Shown here piece by piece: positions 28,571 through 41,685 of a DNA stretch of 64,000 bases. The notes beneath the pieces were generated by a model, which saw only the letters and a program-made list of their open reading frames with translations, did no database searches and was not told where the DNA came from. The stretch is from Boswellia sacra (Eukaryota > Streptophyta > Magnoliopsida > Sapindales > Burseraceae). How positions within the stretch are numbered: the stretch's first letter is position 1; each line of letters opens with the position of its first letter. Both the position numbers and the translations under genes were made by a program. The stretch spans positions 186,001 to 250,000 of the forward strand of contig SNVD02013154.1 in assembly GCA_013180625.2 (NCBI GenBank), written 5' to 3'.

Positions 28571-28778
28571 TATTTTTTTTTTAAACCAAGGTGTCCAAGC
28601 CAACTTATACATATTTTGACTAATCTTTGGAAGAGGCTATCGCAACCGTAACTTATTATCACGGTCTCTCACTTGGATTATGAGATAGTCCCTTGTGAGG
28701 AATCGAGCCTAGGACCTCAGCATGGGTTTATCACTCTTTCTTAGGTTGCACCCTTGGCACTAGGCTAACCCATTGTGG
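28571..28778 (-). mobile_element. tRNA-derived SINE
   Basis: Reads on the minus strand with an A-box-like GGTTAGCCTAGTG (28770-28758) and a B-box GGCTCGATTCC (28709-28699). These are the two internal RNA polymerase III promoter elements. A body ending GGCTTGGACACCTTGGTTT is followed by an A-rich tail. The layout and the body ending resemble the plant Au-type SINE family. Length is about 200 bp. No clear target duplication, so it is an old copy. Confidence 0.68.
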
Positions 28779-31195
28779 TTAATGTGGGATAAGTTAAAAA
28801 TATTGATTCTCTAAAATATGCAATATTGATGCTGTCCCTTTTCTTTTCATGGTCCTCATGCATGGTTGAAGAATATATTTTAGTCTGCAGCTAGGTGATA
28901 GGATTGGGCGCCATGGACAAGATTTTATGTGACACAAGAAAAGGGAACATGGAGAAGGAAAACAATTTGACTGCGCAAATTAATTTATGTTAAATATTTA
29001 GAATTTTTTAATTAGGGAAGGTTATTATGTATTAAAACTCTATGTTTATGTCAGTCATTATTTTAAATACAAGGTTTTAAAACTTTTTAATTCTCTAAAA
29101 AGTATATTATATGTGTATACATATATTGGAGAATTATTTAGTGGAAAACGGAAAAACAGTGGTATAGCCTAAAATTCTTTCAGGTAGACTAAACATCAAT
29201 TTAAAAAAAAAATGGTAAACCTTTAGTGAGTAGAAATTTTTTTTAGGAGGGACTCGCAAAAGTTTGAAAATCTCTATAACAAAATTTATAACCATGCTTA
29301 ATTAAACAACATAAACTTAAGGTCATCAATCTTTTATATTTAAACTTCCATGCATACCCATCAATTTTTTATTAAATATGAAATAATTGTTTTTATTGCT
29401 TTAGATCTTAGATTATAGTTTAATCTTATACTCGTAATATTTTAATTGTTATAACGTTCCATTACACCGCTAATTTAAAAAGCAAGTGAATAAAATTTAT
29501 TTTTGTAGATATTTTATTTTATTTTAAAAGTTGAGGTGTGAACTAATTTTAATTTTGGGTTAATTTTAAAATGATCAAAATAATGGCCACAACTTGATAA
29601 ATTAGATAGTCCAAAAAAGATATGTTGAGACCAACAAAAAAAGGTTGTCAAGTTGTTGAGCTTTAGATTATAGTCATGACATTTAAATTTTTGTGGACTG
29701 TGGTTATTTTAAAAAAGACCCTTTTTGTTTTGATTTTTTAAAAAATTCCCTATATTTTTTATTAATAATTGTTATATAATATATATATCATAAAAGTCCA
29801 CCTTTACTGTCTAGCAAAACGCTTGAAATATATATTTCATATATTTTTTTTTATCTCTTTCCAAAACAATGTGGCAAATAAAGCATCACTTATTGTATAG
29901 ATCATAGGATGATATGATAATGCCACATCAATTGTGATGGGATTTGAAATAAAAATTTGGAAAGAAAATCATTAAAATGAGGAGGGACTTCATGTAAATT
30001 ATAATTAAAGCAGGTTCCACATCTCCGGATTTCTCTTCCCTGAAAATTTCGCTTCATCTAAATCTACTCGTGTTCATAAAATTGGTCGATAATATAAAGA
30101 AAAGTAATGAAGGCAAAGTAAATAGACTATATCACTTTAAAAAAAGGCGATCCCACTCAAAGCAAATGCAGGTGTCTTTTTTTTTTTTTTAACCAAAGTT
30201 AGAAAAGTTAAAGTATCTATCATTAGATCATATAATTTGAACGATAATTTATTATAATTTGTACGACTAGACCAATTTTCAGTCGTTTACGTTTCTTTTT
30301 TTTCTTTTTGTTTTTGACGATAAATCATATTCAAATGTTAAACTAATCATCATGTACTTTAGAAGTGGTGCTTTATTTTGTAGTGTTCATTCATAATATA
30401 GTAATAAATTACTGCAATACATCCAAGTACTAATATATGTTAATTCACTGGATAATATTTCAAAGCTTGCTTCATCAAATTAATTATTAACGTCTCACTA
30501 GAAGATGTTAATTGTTAATTAAAATATTAAATGAGCCAAGCTAAAAGTTTAGAATAACTTTAATCATTTACATTCTCCTGACTTTGCTTGATCTCTTCTT
30601 TAGAGCATAAAGTAATGGTTCTGTACTTGAATTCATTTTGTTCGTTTCTTAGCACCAAATATATAAGTAATATTAAGTAGATGTTAATAATTATTAACAA
30701 ACAAATTAAAAATGATGAAACTAAAAAGAAGAGGGAAATTATATTTTAAAAAAAAACTATATGTATAGGTTAACCTTCATATTGCTTTGTTATTTAGGAA
30801 AAGAAGGAACGTGTACTGGCTTTCAAAGAGTTGCATTCTTCATGCAAACGCATGCAAGACATGCAAAGGTGCTTAACACACACATATATATTTCTAATCT
30901 CAAAAGGATTCCATTATAGTGTCATAAGAAAGATCGGTTGATAAGATCTTATTGCAACTTCTTGAACACAGAGAAAAAATTGGGGTGGACTAAGCTAATA
31001 CACTCTATCTCGTTCTTGCATAACTATTGGTTGGTTTTGATCCTTTTTCAATAAAAAATTGTAGATAGAATCATTCCATGGTTGACAGTATGGGAACTTT
31101 GTGTATATTTTGGATGTTGGTTCTAATGCAACGATTATATTTCCCTTTAATTACGTGTGTATGAATCCTTAGATTTACATTCTATATCTTTAGGG
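28779..31195. other. Non-coding AT-rich interval
   Basis: Holds repeat member 2 (29490-29945) and otherwise AT-rich unique-looking sequence with poly-T and poly-A runs. No open frame above noise, no RNA gene recognised. Confidence 0.55.
29490..29945. repeat. Dispersed direct repeat, member 2
   Basis: Partner of 26470-26975, same orientation and same order of conserved blocks. Confidence 0.75.
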
Positions 31196-31759
31196 TACGG
31201 GGTGTTACAGATGTGGAATCACATCATTCACCTGAGTTACACAACAGACTGATAAGTATTAACTGAGTAAGTAAGCTAGGTTAGTGTATTAACTATTTAC
31301 CAATGAAGAGGAATTCGTATAGAAAACAATGCATAACTGTTGCTTGTCACACAGGCCATCCGAACAAATTACAAATATTACAGGCTGCGCTCCTACGCAA
31401 GGGACCTTGCACGCCTGCACAAAGTCTTTGTCTTAGTGCATGTTGCAAACCATAAGGGTTGCACTCCTCCACCATACACTCTACGCACCAGCGCAAAGTT
31501 TCTGTCTAGAACTTTTAAGTTGACAAATGTTGCGCTTTTGTGCACCAAGGCCACATCTCTACCTAATAAGCCTCCCCTGGGCCATTTTCCCTTTCTTACA
31601 CCAATACTCATATTTATTATACCGATCATAAATCAAACACAACCCTAGGGACCCATATCCATTATCAACATAAATTGAGGCCAGTTTGATAATCAGGGTT
31701 ATACCAAGCCCATGGTACCGAATCCCATGTAAAGAAACACATAGTCTAAACCTCCACTC

Positions 31760-32580
31760 ATTTAATTAATTACAATAGTCTAAACGTAGCACTTTGTATT
31801 ATGTGTGACACTTTACAGTCTTCATTATCCTTAAAAGATGGCCCCCACATAATCTTAAGAGGTAGCCCCTATGTCAATTATCACAATAATCTATATGTGG
31901 CACTTTACCTTGTGTGTGACACTTCACGGTCTTCATGACCCTCAAGAGGTGGCCCCTACACAATCTTAAGAGGTGGCCCCATGCGATTGATCACTCAATG
32001 AGAGCTTGGTCCCAAGGCTATAGGCATGAATATGGCATAACACATATCAAATCCATGTGCACAATTTCATGCCATCACATATCAAATCCATGTGCACAAT
32101 TCCTGCCATCAAATTCACATAACATAAATTAGAAAGTTCCGCTCTATTTATCAAATAGATCATTAGGAAGCAGCTATACCCTCGCTCATGGTAAGATTTT
32201 TCATTTAACTTACTTAAATATGTCATCCGTTACATATCGTCATCGATGACATATTCTTTTCAATAATCACTTTTAAGGGATACCCTATCCATTATATATC
32301 GCCGTCAATGGTATACCCTATTAGCCACTATTCACCCATTACATATTGTCGTCAGTGACATAACATATATATGTGTGGCTCCATATAACACAACACATAG
32401 GTGCCTACCAACAATAAGAGTTCGGTGCCCTAAGGTATTAGGTATGAATTTCACTTTCAAAACATGTAGCTTTTCATTATCACATAATATTCATGCCATT
32501 ATGTATCAAAAATCCATATGCATAAAAGCACAATCAAGCTTCCAATCATGCACAAAAGCACAATCAAGCTTCCAATCATC
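31760..32580. repeat. Four sets of short tandem modules
   Basis: (1) A module of about 110 bp around GTCTTCATGACCCTCAAGAGGTGGCCCC, present at about 31781-31862 and 31891-31975, with CTTAAGAGGTGGCCC echoed again. (2) CATATCAAATCCATGTGCAC twice at 32041-32100. (3) Three copies of a CATTACATATYGTCGTCARTGAC-like motif between 32225 and 32360. (4) A 27-bp AAAGCACAATCAAGCTTCCA repeat at 32526-32580. Similar short modules occur in the solo LTR at 50958-54961, suggesting related elements. Confidence 0.7.
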
Positions 32581-33770
32581 TCATAAACATAGAATGTCAA
32601 TCAAAACACAACTTCCCATTTACATAAAAACATGGAACAACGCATATCTCATAAACAATACTATATCCATTGTGTCCTCAGTTAAGAGTCTAGCTTGCTT
32701 ACCTGAACAAGCTTCACTTCAAGATGCTTATTTCAACCTAGAAATCATCAAAATTTCCTTAAGGCTCATCAAATACAATAACAAAATGTAACTCCTTTAC
32801 TGATTTAACTCTGCACACACACTTGATTGGATGATTTGTACAAAAAATGATGTTTGTCCCAATTCTAACAAAAATTTGCAGAGGTCAATTAAACCCATAT
32901 AAATTACCTCATGCAAATCGTCATATCAAAATGAGATCATAGTCCCATTGAATTTACGTAATGTTACACAAGTTTAAATTCTGTCTAGTAGCCTTACAAA
33001 CTGAGCAGCATGACTTTGAAAATTCATAAAAGTCTCAACAATAATCAATTTATTACAAAAATTTGCAAAACAGTAAAAGACATATATAAAAATCATCTTG
33101 CCAAAAATCACAATGTGTCGTTAAGTTTAGTTTTGTCAAAAGCAATTTATTTTGCTTACTTTGTTCTGAAAATTGAAAATTTTAGATTTATAACACAAAT
33201 TTGAAAAAACATAACAATTCTTACAGAGCTTAAAAAACCATCAAACTTTTCAATTTGTAAGAAAAAATGTTAAAGATTTCACATACCAAAAATCAAGGGT
33301 TTTCATGGAGGAGAAGTCCCTCATATAAAGATTTGTTCCCCATGCTCTATTTTGGAACAAGGGATTTCCAAATCGATTCAGCAAAGTTCAAAAATTCACC
33401 AAAAATTGCATATTTGAAATTTTCAAGTGATTCAAAATTCTAAATGATCTGAACATGTCTAATTTAGCATACAAAAATTTCAGAGCCAAAGAGAAACCCT
33501 AGAATTTCTGGGAATTTTTGGATTACCCACTACACAGTAAAAGACCCTGCAAAGTTTTGAATTCGAGCATCACCTATGGCTTCCTGACATCATCCAAACC
33601 ATTTGAATCTTTCATGGTTTATAACAAATCATGATTTTCATCAAGTTTCAGAGCACACGTGACATAAAAGCACAATAAGCAACTTCATAACTCAACAATT
33701 CATGACAAAAATGCATGTATCAAGACTAGAGCTTGGAGAAGGAGACGAATTCTACCTCTTTTCTTCTAGA

Positions 33771-33815
33771 TTCTTCTTCTTCTTCTTCTTCTTCTTCTAG
33801 TTCTTCTTCTTCTTC
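33771..33815. repeat. (TTC)n microsatellite
   Basis: TTC units at 33771-33798 and again at 33801-33815 after an AG interruption. It lies inside the LTR-derived repeat and encodes an artificial Glu-rich frame on the minus strand. Confidence 0.9.
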
Positions 33816-34179
33816 AATTCCTTGAAACAAAAAGAGGGCTGGGGGTGTTAGAGGAAGGGAAGGAAATGAATTCTCTAAAGGCCTTAAAACCCCACCCTTA
33901 TATATAAACATATGCAAAAATATCGAATTAGGGCCTCAAGTTCTTAAGTCTTTTAGTATGCCCTTCCACATTTAATTCAGTATCAAGACACTCATATTCA
34001 GACACACAAGTAATAATATACATGCACTATCACAATAAAGTTATGACCACTTACTAATTTGGGATTTGGGATGTTACGCTGTACTTTTTCTTTCTCGCAA
34101 TGTGTAGCCTCAATACAACATTTAAATCCGTCTAAAGTCATTGAAATCAATGAAAGCTAAACAATTGCAAAAGTACTTA

Positions 34180-34640
<461 letters not shown>

Positions 34641-35260
34641 ACATCAAAACTCGAATCTGTGATATCAAACATGGCATATATGATATAAGTTATAGAAGCT
34701 CTTTCATTTTTGTTGTCCTGTGTGGTAAAGGGAAAGCAAAACCATCATTGAACTTTTCTTAGTATCTCCTTCCTCCATTTTGCTAATAGTGATTTTCCAA
34801 AAATAACTCACAACTTCTACAATTAATTCTCGATAAACCCAAAATAATGTTTTGCCCATTCATAGTAAAAATAATATAACTCAATCATTAATTGTATTCA
34901 ATTTAGCTATTTAATACCTAATCGAGGAGTCCCACAAAGATTTGCCCAACTTCTCCACGAAGATATCCCTTTCATCAACAACATTCATGACTTTAAAGTT
35001 ATCCAGCAAGCAGACAAGATAAATAAAAATTTCTCACTTATACATACTTAATTAAAACTCCTACCTTATATATATATATCTAGATTCCAATTAGCCAATA
35101 ACTCTAATGAAGGCCGCTTAACCAAATTTGATGCACATGTTAATTGCCCATACAAAAACATCAATTATTACACCTTCCACTCCAAGAAATCAAAGAGAAA
35201 AGCCCTGGAAATACAACATAAACAAAAATAAAAATCTTACACCAACAATTATATTATAAT

Positions 35261-35299
<39 letters not shown>

Positions 35300-35849
35300 T
35301 GGTTAGAATAGACAGAATTTTTCGGAGAAAGCGCTGAGTTTTTTTATCTTTTTAAATCTTTGGACAGAACTTCAAATACAAGAAAATGCTAATTACATGT
35401 TGGAGTTTAAATGAGATTCATCAGCTCTGATTTATGCTATACAACAAGCAAATATAAGGACAGAATGGGAAGAGAAGTTGCCAATTAGTTGGGCTTTCGA
35501 AATATTATAAATTGATTAAACACAAGAAACTCAAGAATTCAATTAATAAAAATAGAACCCCTTGGCAAGAAAAGACCGAAGTAATTAATCATTGGCCTGT
35601 CTTCCTACTGTTTGAATCCACCAATTTGAAAAATCATCAATGCAGTAAAGCCCTAAACAGTAATTAGACATATAAAATCCAAATTTAAACTTTTTCTTTT
35701 CAATTTAAAATAATTACAAGCAAATAATAAATAATTAAATATGAATATAATTAATTAAATCTTGATAAATAAAATAAACACCACAAGAACTTACCGGAAA
35801 AAGTCCAACAAGAGGAGCAATAAGCCAAACCATGATAGAAGGTTCGTGA
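34641..35849. other. Intergenic, 3' flank of the TNL gene
   Basis: AT-rich, with an (AAT)n microsatellite at 35261-35295. No coding or RNA gene signal found. The TNL polyadenylation region probably lies within the last few hundred bases before 35850. Confidence 0.55.
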
Positions 35850-38800
35850 TTAAGGAGAGTTGATTCGATTTCTGCGAATTCTTTTAGGATGTGGTTCCAC
35901 TCCCTCATCGTCTGAGCTGCCATCTCCACTCCCACTAATGTTAGAGCTATCTTCTAACATTGTACGATCCAAATCTTCATCTGTGGAAGCATCTTGTAAC
36001 ATTGCATCCTCTGAATCATCATCAGTGGAAGCGTCTTCTGGCATCGTATCCTCTAAGTCTTCGTCGATGGAAGCAAATCTCTCAGTAGAAGTGCTACACT
36101 TGGCCATTTTGGTTTTTCTATATAATGGACAGACCCCACAACATTGTATCCTGCAGAACTCTTTTATCGGGTTGATGTCTTTATAATCAGGTATATGTTC
36201 AATGTCGAAGTCAAATGTGACTGTCGTATGGTGGCGCTTAAGTAGCCTCACATCTACAAAACCTAATACTATGTGATCTGAGTCAAAACAAAAATCGAAT
36301 AGCCCAGGATCTTGAAGAACAAATTCAAAACCATTAGTATTGTTACCACAAGACCAATTAATTTTGAGTCTTATCACATAATCAGATGTAGATTCATCAT
36401 GGTCCTCGCCACATATAATAACAGTTGATAGAATAAATCCAATCAGCCCTCTGTTATACCAATTTTGAGGTAGCTCAATAGTTATGGAAGACCGAAAGCT
36501 TTGATGGCTGAACCACTCAGGAATTTCACTCCCAGGTAAACAATAAAAAAATCTAGGTATGTTTCCATACACCTGTAACATGAAAATCATGATATCTGAC
36601 TTTTTGAGATAAGAGAGGGAGAGAGTATGAGAGGAAGAGAGAATAGGAGACTAACCATTTCATGATAAACTCGAAAAGCTGCTGCCATTTTTTGTATTCT
36701 TTGTCTTGAAATATTCTCGTCCAAATTGAAGCAGTTCCCAAATCTGAATTCCGTGTAAGGCACCCATTTACGTTCACAATCTTGATCCAACTGTTCTACA
36801 TTTGAAGGAGGCTCTGGCAATGATTGGAGTAGGTTACAATAATACGCTTCAAATTGTATTAGTGACAATGGAAGCTCTGGTATTGATTGAAGCCTACCGC
36901 AATCGCTCAAGTGAAGGAATGCCAACTTAGAAAGTTGCTTGATACCTGTAGGAACACTCACAAAATCGTTTCCTCCTATAACTAAATGTTCCAATGAAGA
37001 TAAAGAACATATAATTTCAGGGAATTCTGTCAGATTGCACCAACGTAAATTTATTTCAGTAATTGATTTCCAATTCGTGATGGAGGATAGTGGTTGGCTT
37101 ATTGCACTTAGATTTCCAGTTGAAGATGGCAGCTCTTTAATTGTTGTGCTGATCAAATTTACTCTTTCCAAGCAGTTCATTTCTTCCATAATTGAAATCC
37201 TTCTAAGCCTTTTGCAATAACCCAAACTTAATTCAACCAAATTAGTTAGACTAGCAATTGATGGGGGAATTTCTTCTATTGCGGTCCCATCTAAATATAA
37301 CTCTTTGACGTTCCCTGAAATCTTTGGAAAATCTGTGAGATTAAAGCACTCGGAGAGATAAATAATTATCGGGGATGTAAAATGAATATTCCTTGGAAAA
37401 CTCCGAAGATTGTGACATCTGCTCATATTTAAGTATTGAAGGTTCGTGAACCATTGGATAGGTGAGGGAACCTTTACCATCCTTTTCCGACCCTCAAGGT
37501 CTTTGGGCTTTCGAAAGTTTGTAAGGTGCTTAAAAAAATTAATAATCGATTTCAAATTCAAGCCATCCTTCAACCAGAACAAAAAAAAAAAACAGAGAGA
37601 GAGAGAGAGAGAAATATTAATTAGAATAAAAAAAGTGATAGTAAACTACACAATTTGTATCTGAGAAAGAAAATAAACTTAAATAATAAATTTTACCTTA
37701 TTTTCTTTAAAGATTTCTTCAATATTGCTGTAAGGAAATTCAAGTGCTACAAGCTTCTCTGGGTTAAAATCCAATGGCAATGCTTTCAAAGGATATCCAT
37801 TCCAATAAATATATCTTAATTTATGTGGAAGATATTCTAAACCTTGAGAAATACACACTTTAGAGATATTCATATTGTCTCCAGAAGACCTACTCGGCAA
37901 ATAGAGTTTAAGCAGTCTAAGATTGGTCATCTTCACAAATGCATCGGCACTTAAATGTATTTTTCCAATTCTCGACATATCTAGCAATATGCTCTCAATT
38001 GCATCAGTCCCCTTCAAAACCAAAAGAAAATGAATCAACGTAAAACAAATAAAAGCTTCATAAAATTTATGGTAACTGAAACAAGATAAATATAGTTGAT
38101 TTTTTTAGAATATATTTAATATAATAATAAACAAAATGAAATTAACTATACTTTTACCTTATTATCTTGTAGTACTCTATAGACATCTTTGGGATCCCAC
38201 AACCTACTACGTTTGCCTGGATTTTTCTCAGATTCTTGGCAAACAATTCTCTGACCCATTTCTTGCAACAAATCATGCATTTTTATTTTATCATACTTCG
38301 AAACCTTTAGGAGTGATTTATCTACAAGGACACGTAAAGAATATTCTGTAGATTCATAACAAGCCTTTAATATTTTTATTATAAGATCTTTGCTCTCCCA
38401 TTTAAAGAAACAAGCAAAGTCAAGAAATATACTCTTCTCTGTCTTGTTCAATCCATCATAACTAATTTTTAGTACATCATGAATTTGAGTGCCACCAATA
38501 ACCTCTAAGCTATTGAGCACACTTTCCCACTCTTCTTTGTTCTTCCCACAAAGAGATGAACCTAGCACTTCAAGAGCTAAAGGATTCCCTTTGGCATATG
38601 CTACTATCATGTTCGAGATTTCTTGAAGATGTTTAGGGGGATATTTTAGTTTAAATGCACACTTGCAAAAGAGCGAAAGAGCGTCGTCATCATCGAGTGC
38701 TTGAACCTCATATATCTTATTCATTCCATAACTAGAAAGCACTTGTTTATCCCTAGTAGTTACAATGATTCTACTTCCAGCACCTAATGGTTCAAGCTCT

Positions 38801-39936
38801 CTAATTAAAAGTTTTAATTGTTTATAATTATTCACATCATCAAGAACAATTAAAACTTTTTTGCGTTGAATCCTATCTTTAGTGAATTGATGAATAATAT
38901 TTGAGGCATCAATAATGAGATTTTCTTCCTCTAATATTCTAGAAATAATTTTCTGTTGTAAATCAACAAATCGGCCACCACATTTTTCCAATTCTTCCCT
39001 AACATTTTCAATAAAGCAACGACCTTCAAATTGTGTAGAAATTCGATTGAAAAGAGCTTTAGAAAGGGTTGTTTTACCTATACCACCCATTCCCCAAATT
39101 CCTACAACTTTAGACCCTAACAACAATGACTTGATTTCCTCGATACGCGGTTCTATTCCCACTAGGTCATCACAATTATCACTTAAGGGGGACATGTTAT
39201 TCAATCTCTTCAGAACATCTTTGACAATTTCTTCAACAAGTTTGGCTTCGGACCTAGCAGGTACAAAAGTAACAAGTTAATTAATCAGAACATTATTAAA
39301 ATGTATTCACGCTTAATATAACATAGAGACAACAGGAACGACATTCAAGCTTTAGGAAATAATGAATTCGTTGTTTCTGTACTTAGCAGTTAGTGTAACG
39401 AAGGCATGTACCAAAGAGTCTTGCATGATCAGTAACAGGCTTAATTACCTAATCGCAGACGAATCATATCCAGATAAATCAGCTGCTTCAGTCAAAGCAG
39501 CTCTCCACCTTTGCACTCTTTCTGGCATCTCTTTAAAACGCTCTTCATGCCTCCGAAAAGCATCCCCAAAACTTCCTATCTGGTGCCGCACATCAGATGG
39601 GCTAACATGATAGAAAACCGGAACAACCGTTTGCCCATTTTTTCTCTTGCATTCCATAATTTTTGCAAGTTCATCCAAGCACCATCTGGAGGAAGAATAA
39701 GCCTTTGAGAAAATGATTACAGACATCTTCGATTCTTCGATTGCTTTCAAAAGCACAGGTGAAATCTCATCTCCAATCTTAAGTTCAACCTCATCAATGA
39801 AGGCTGCAATTTTTTTTCGACACAAAGCCGCATAGAGATGGCCAGTAAAGTTGTTCCTGGTATCCTCCCCTCTGAAACTAAGGAAAACATCGTACTTGGA
39901 TTGAAGGATAACAGAAGAAGATGATGATGAAGCCAT
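35850..39936 (-). CDS. TIR-NBS-LRR (TNL) disease-resistance protein
   Basis: Five exons on the minus strand: 39936-39449, 39253-38158, 38011-37697, 37567-36656, 36572-35850. They give 3534 bp and 1177 residues with GT-AG introns and matching phases. The TIR domain spans residues about 14-150 (YDVFLSFRGEDTR; SRWCLDEL). The NB-ARC domain has P-loop GMGGIGKTT (217-225), kinase-2 VLIVLDDV (296-303), RNBS-B GSRIIVTTRD (322-331), GLPL variant GNPLALEVLG (385-394) and MHD (488-490). LRRs run from about 530 to 930. A C-terminal jelly-roll/post-LRR domain begins about 945 (LPGSEIPEWFSHQS). The tail (1104-1145) is three 14-residue acidic repeats, then a Ser/Asp stretch and a basic PKRIRRNR. TNLs are intracellular sensors of pathogen effectors whose TIR domain acts as an NADase when activated. 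All key motifs are intact. Ligand unknown. Confidence 0.95.
35949..36074 (-). repeat. Three 42-bp tandem repeats in the TNL coding sequence
   Basis: Encodes ASIDEDLEDTMPED, ASTDDDSEDAMLQD and ASTDEDLDRTMLED, residues 1104-1145 of the TNL. Unit length is a multiple of three, so copy-number change keeps the frame. Confidence 0.9.
37594..37612. repeat. (GA)n microsatellite in TNL intron 3
   Basis: About nine GA units directly after a poly-A run, close to the acceptor of exon 4 (read as CT-rich on the gene strand, so it also forms part of the polypyrimidine tract). Confidence 0.85.
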
Positions 39937-40002
39937 GGAGGAAAATTGTGAAATTGTGAAAATAAAGACTTAACAATGGACTGAAATATGCAGAAGTTCG
40001 CC

Positions 40003-40012
40003 TTATAAATAG
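40003..40012 (-). promoter_or_regulatory. Probable TATA box of the TNL gene
   Basis: TATTTATAAG on the minus strand, about 70 bp upstream of the start codon at 39936. Position and sequence fit a plant core promoter; not proven. Confidence 0.45.
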
Positions 40013-40454
40013 AGATGAGGTTTCTAATTTTGTGTATTGCCTTCCTTGGGATTTTCTAACGCATTGTTCAAATCGTAAATTTTTATCTTATTATATGTTA
40101 ACTGAAGCATATATCCGTAGGCCTTTCAATGGTTGTCTTGGAAGACTCCGCCATGTTTCTTGGCCTTTTTGGATAAACTCCTCATGAGCTTAGGCGACTA
40201 CGCAAAGCTTTATTATGGGTCATCAACATTCATCATAATGAAACCAAGGGCCACCAATAATTTTTTTTTTTTCTGTCAAATCTTAAAATTTCAATTGCTT
40301 TATACTCGTTGATATCCAGGTTAACAACATTAAGCTTAACTAAGTATTTGAATCTTTAATATGTCAAATATAACATTTTTTTGGATAATAATATAATAAT
40401 ATCAATTATTAGAGACTTAATCAATATTTAAGTTATGAGTTCAACTTCAGTATA

Positions 40455-40571
40455 GCAGCTGTACCATACAGCAGCCCTTTTTTTGTGTAAAGACATGTGA
40501 AGGTGAGAAACAACTTGTAAATGAGACTTTAAGAAATTATAAAAGTGGACTGCTGTATGGTACAGCTGCTG
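40455..40571. mobile_element. Small inverted-repeat element (MITE)
   Basis: 117 bp with 24-bp inverted ends: AGCAGCTGTACCATACAGCA... at 40455 and its near-exact reverse complement ending at 40571. The ends themselves contain the palindrome GCAGCTG. No target duplication is clear, and the similarity may extend several bases outward (CAGTA / TACTG). Family not assigned. Confidence 0.7.
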
Positions 40572-41099
40572 TACCACAGTAAAATCCTTAAGATATATGT
40601 ACACCTACAAGTTTAAGTTTTAAACGACTAATTTTTAAAATTAAACCAATTACGAAGGTATCTATCCTCATGACATCGAGTTTTTTAGAAAATACAACAT
40701 ATATGCAGGCGGATAAAGCAAAGCTAGGCTCACCATCAATCACAAGTTGTAATTAAAATATTTGTTTATATGTAACTACAGATTTAAATATTTATTATTA
40801 TTATCTGTAACACAAATCGAATTATTTTATATTTTTATTATATATTTAAAATTATTTAGTTAAGTTTTAAATTTTTGGCTACTTATTTGAATAATTCAAC
40901 TATTTAATTAAATATTTTATTGTTTACATTATATCATAATGGACTTTTTACTGTGATTATTTACCGCGGACCTCCAAAACCGCGGTAAAAATTAGAATTC
41001 TACGGCAGGCCATGTAGTCCGTAGTAGATGTTACAGATTTTATCGCGGTTTTATAAACCCGCAGTAGAAGGCTTTAATATAATCAATTTCTTTTTTTAT

Positions 41100-41685
41100 T
41101 TTGCCCCCGTTCTCTCACTTCTCTCTAACTTTTCCCCCTGAAATCCCTAATTTTCCTTCCCTAATTTTTTCCACCCAAAGCCTTTCAACCTTTGAAATCT
41201 CTCTTATGCTTCCTGAAACCGACGAAAATCTGTGCAACAAATCTCCTACACTCACAGCCTTTCAACCTCGTTAGTCCCACACTCGCCATTATCTCCTACG
41301 AAAGCTCGGTCGCACCATTCCTCACTGGTTTGGAAGTCGAATTCTTAAACGATTTCAAACTGTTGGAAAACAATGAGAGAAGCCCGCGAGGACCAGTCAC
41401 AGGCTCACAGCAGAGAGCGCTGCAGAGATCGTTTTCTCTGCTTCTGATAAGCTGAGAAAATGGTGAGCTCATCGAAGGAGGACACCACCAGCGACGCCGA
41501 CAGCTCCAGCAAAGAAACGCCTCCCTCGAATTCCAGCCTCTTCACCGATTGTTCCTTTTCCTTGCTTGTTATTGAGGGTTGCTGCATCACTCTGTCTTTA
41601 CAATTGTTCCATCGAGTTGCTGTGACTCTCTTCAATAGTTTTTCAACTCCAGATTCCTTCTTCTTCGAGAGGTAAGCTTCCATCT
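41100..41685 (+). other. Leader-like captured sequence, origin unknown
   Basis: CT-rich sequence resembling a 5' untranslated region, then ATGGTGAGCTCATCG at 41460 opening a Ser/Asp/Glu-rich frame (MVSSSKEDTTSDADSSSKET) to 41675. It lies between the left subterminal repeats and the PPR fragment. I do not recognise the source gene. GC content is higher than in the flanking sequence, consistent with coding or promoter origin. Confidence 0.4.

Larger units (their letters stand above)
31196..34078 (-). mobile_element. LTR-retrotransposon-derived repeat with internal tandem modules (boundaries uncertain)
   Basis: On the minus strand the right edge reads CGTAACATCCCAAATCCC (34078), close to the TGTAACATCC start of the solo LTR at 50958. 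The left edge reads TGTAACACCCCGTACCC (31212-31196), a common start of plant Gypsy LTRs. Between them lie a leader-like region with (TTC)n and four sets of short tandem modules (31750-32580). No coding domain of gag or pol is visible. I could not find matching target duplications, so the limits are provisional. Confidence 0.45.

Noticed and set aside
31340..31648. 102-residue frame and its antisense partner as a gene
   Set aside because: No recognised family, overlapping frames on both strands, and location in an LTR-derived repeat.
33726..33917. Glu-rich frame EEEELEEEEEE as an acidic protein
   Set aside because: It is the translation of a (TTC)n microsatellite inside an LTR-derived repeat.
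39362..39708. Plus-strand frames opposite the TIR exon
   Set aside because: Antisense shadows of the TNL coding sequence; the TIR motifs on the other strand explain the open frames.
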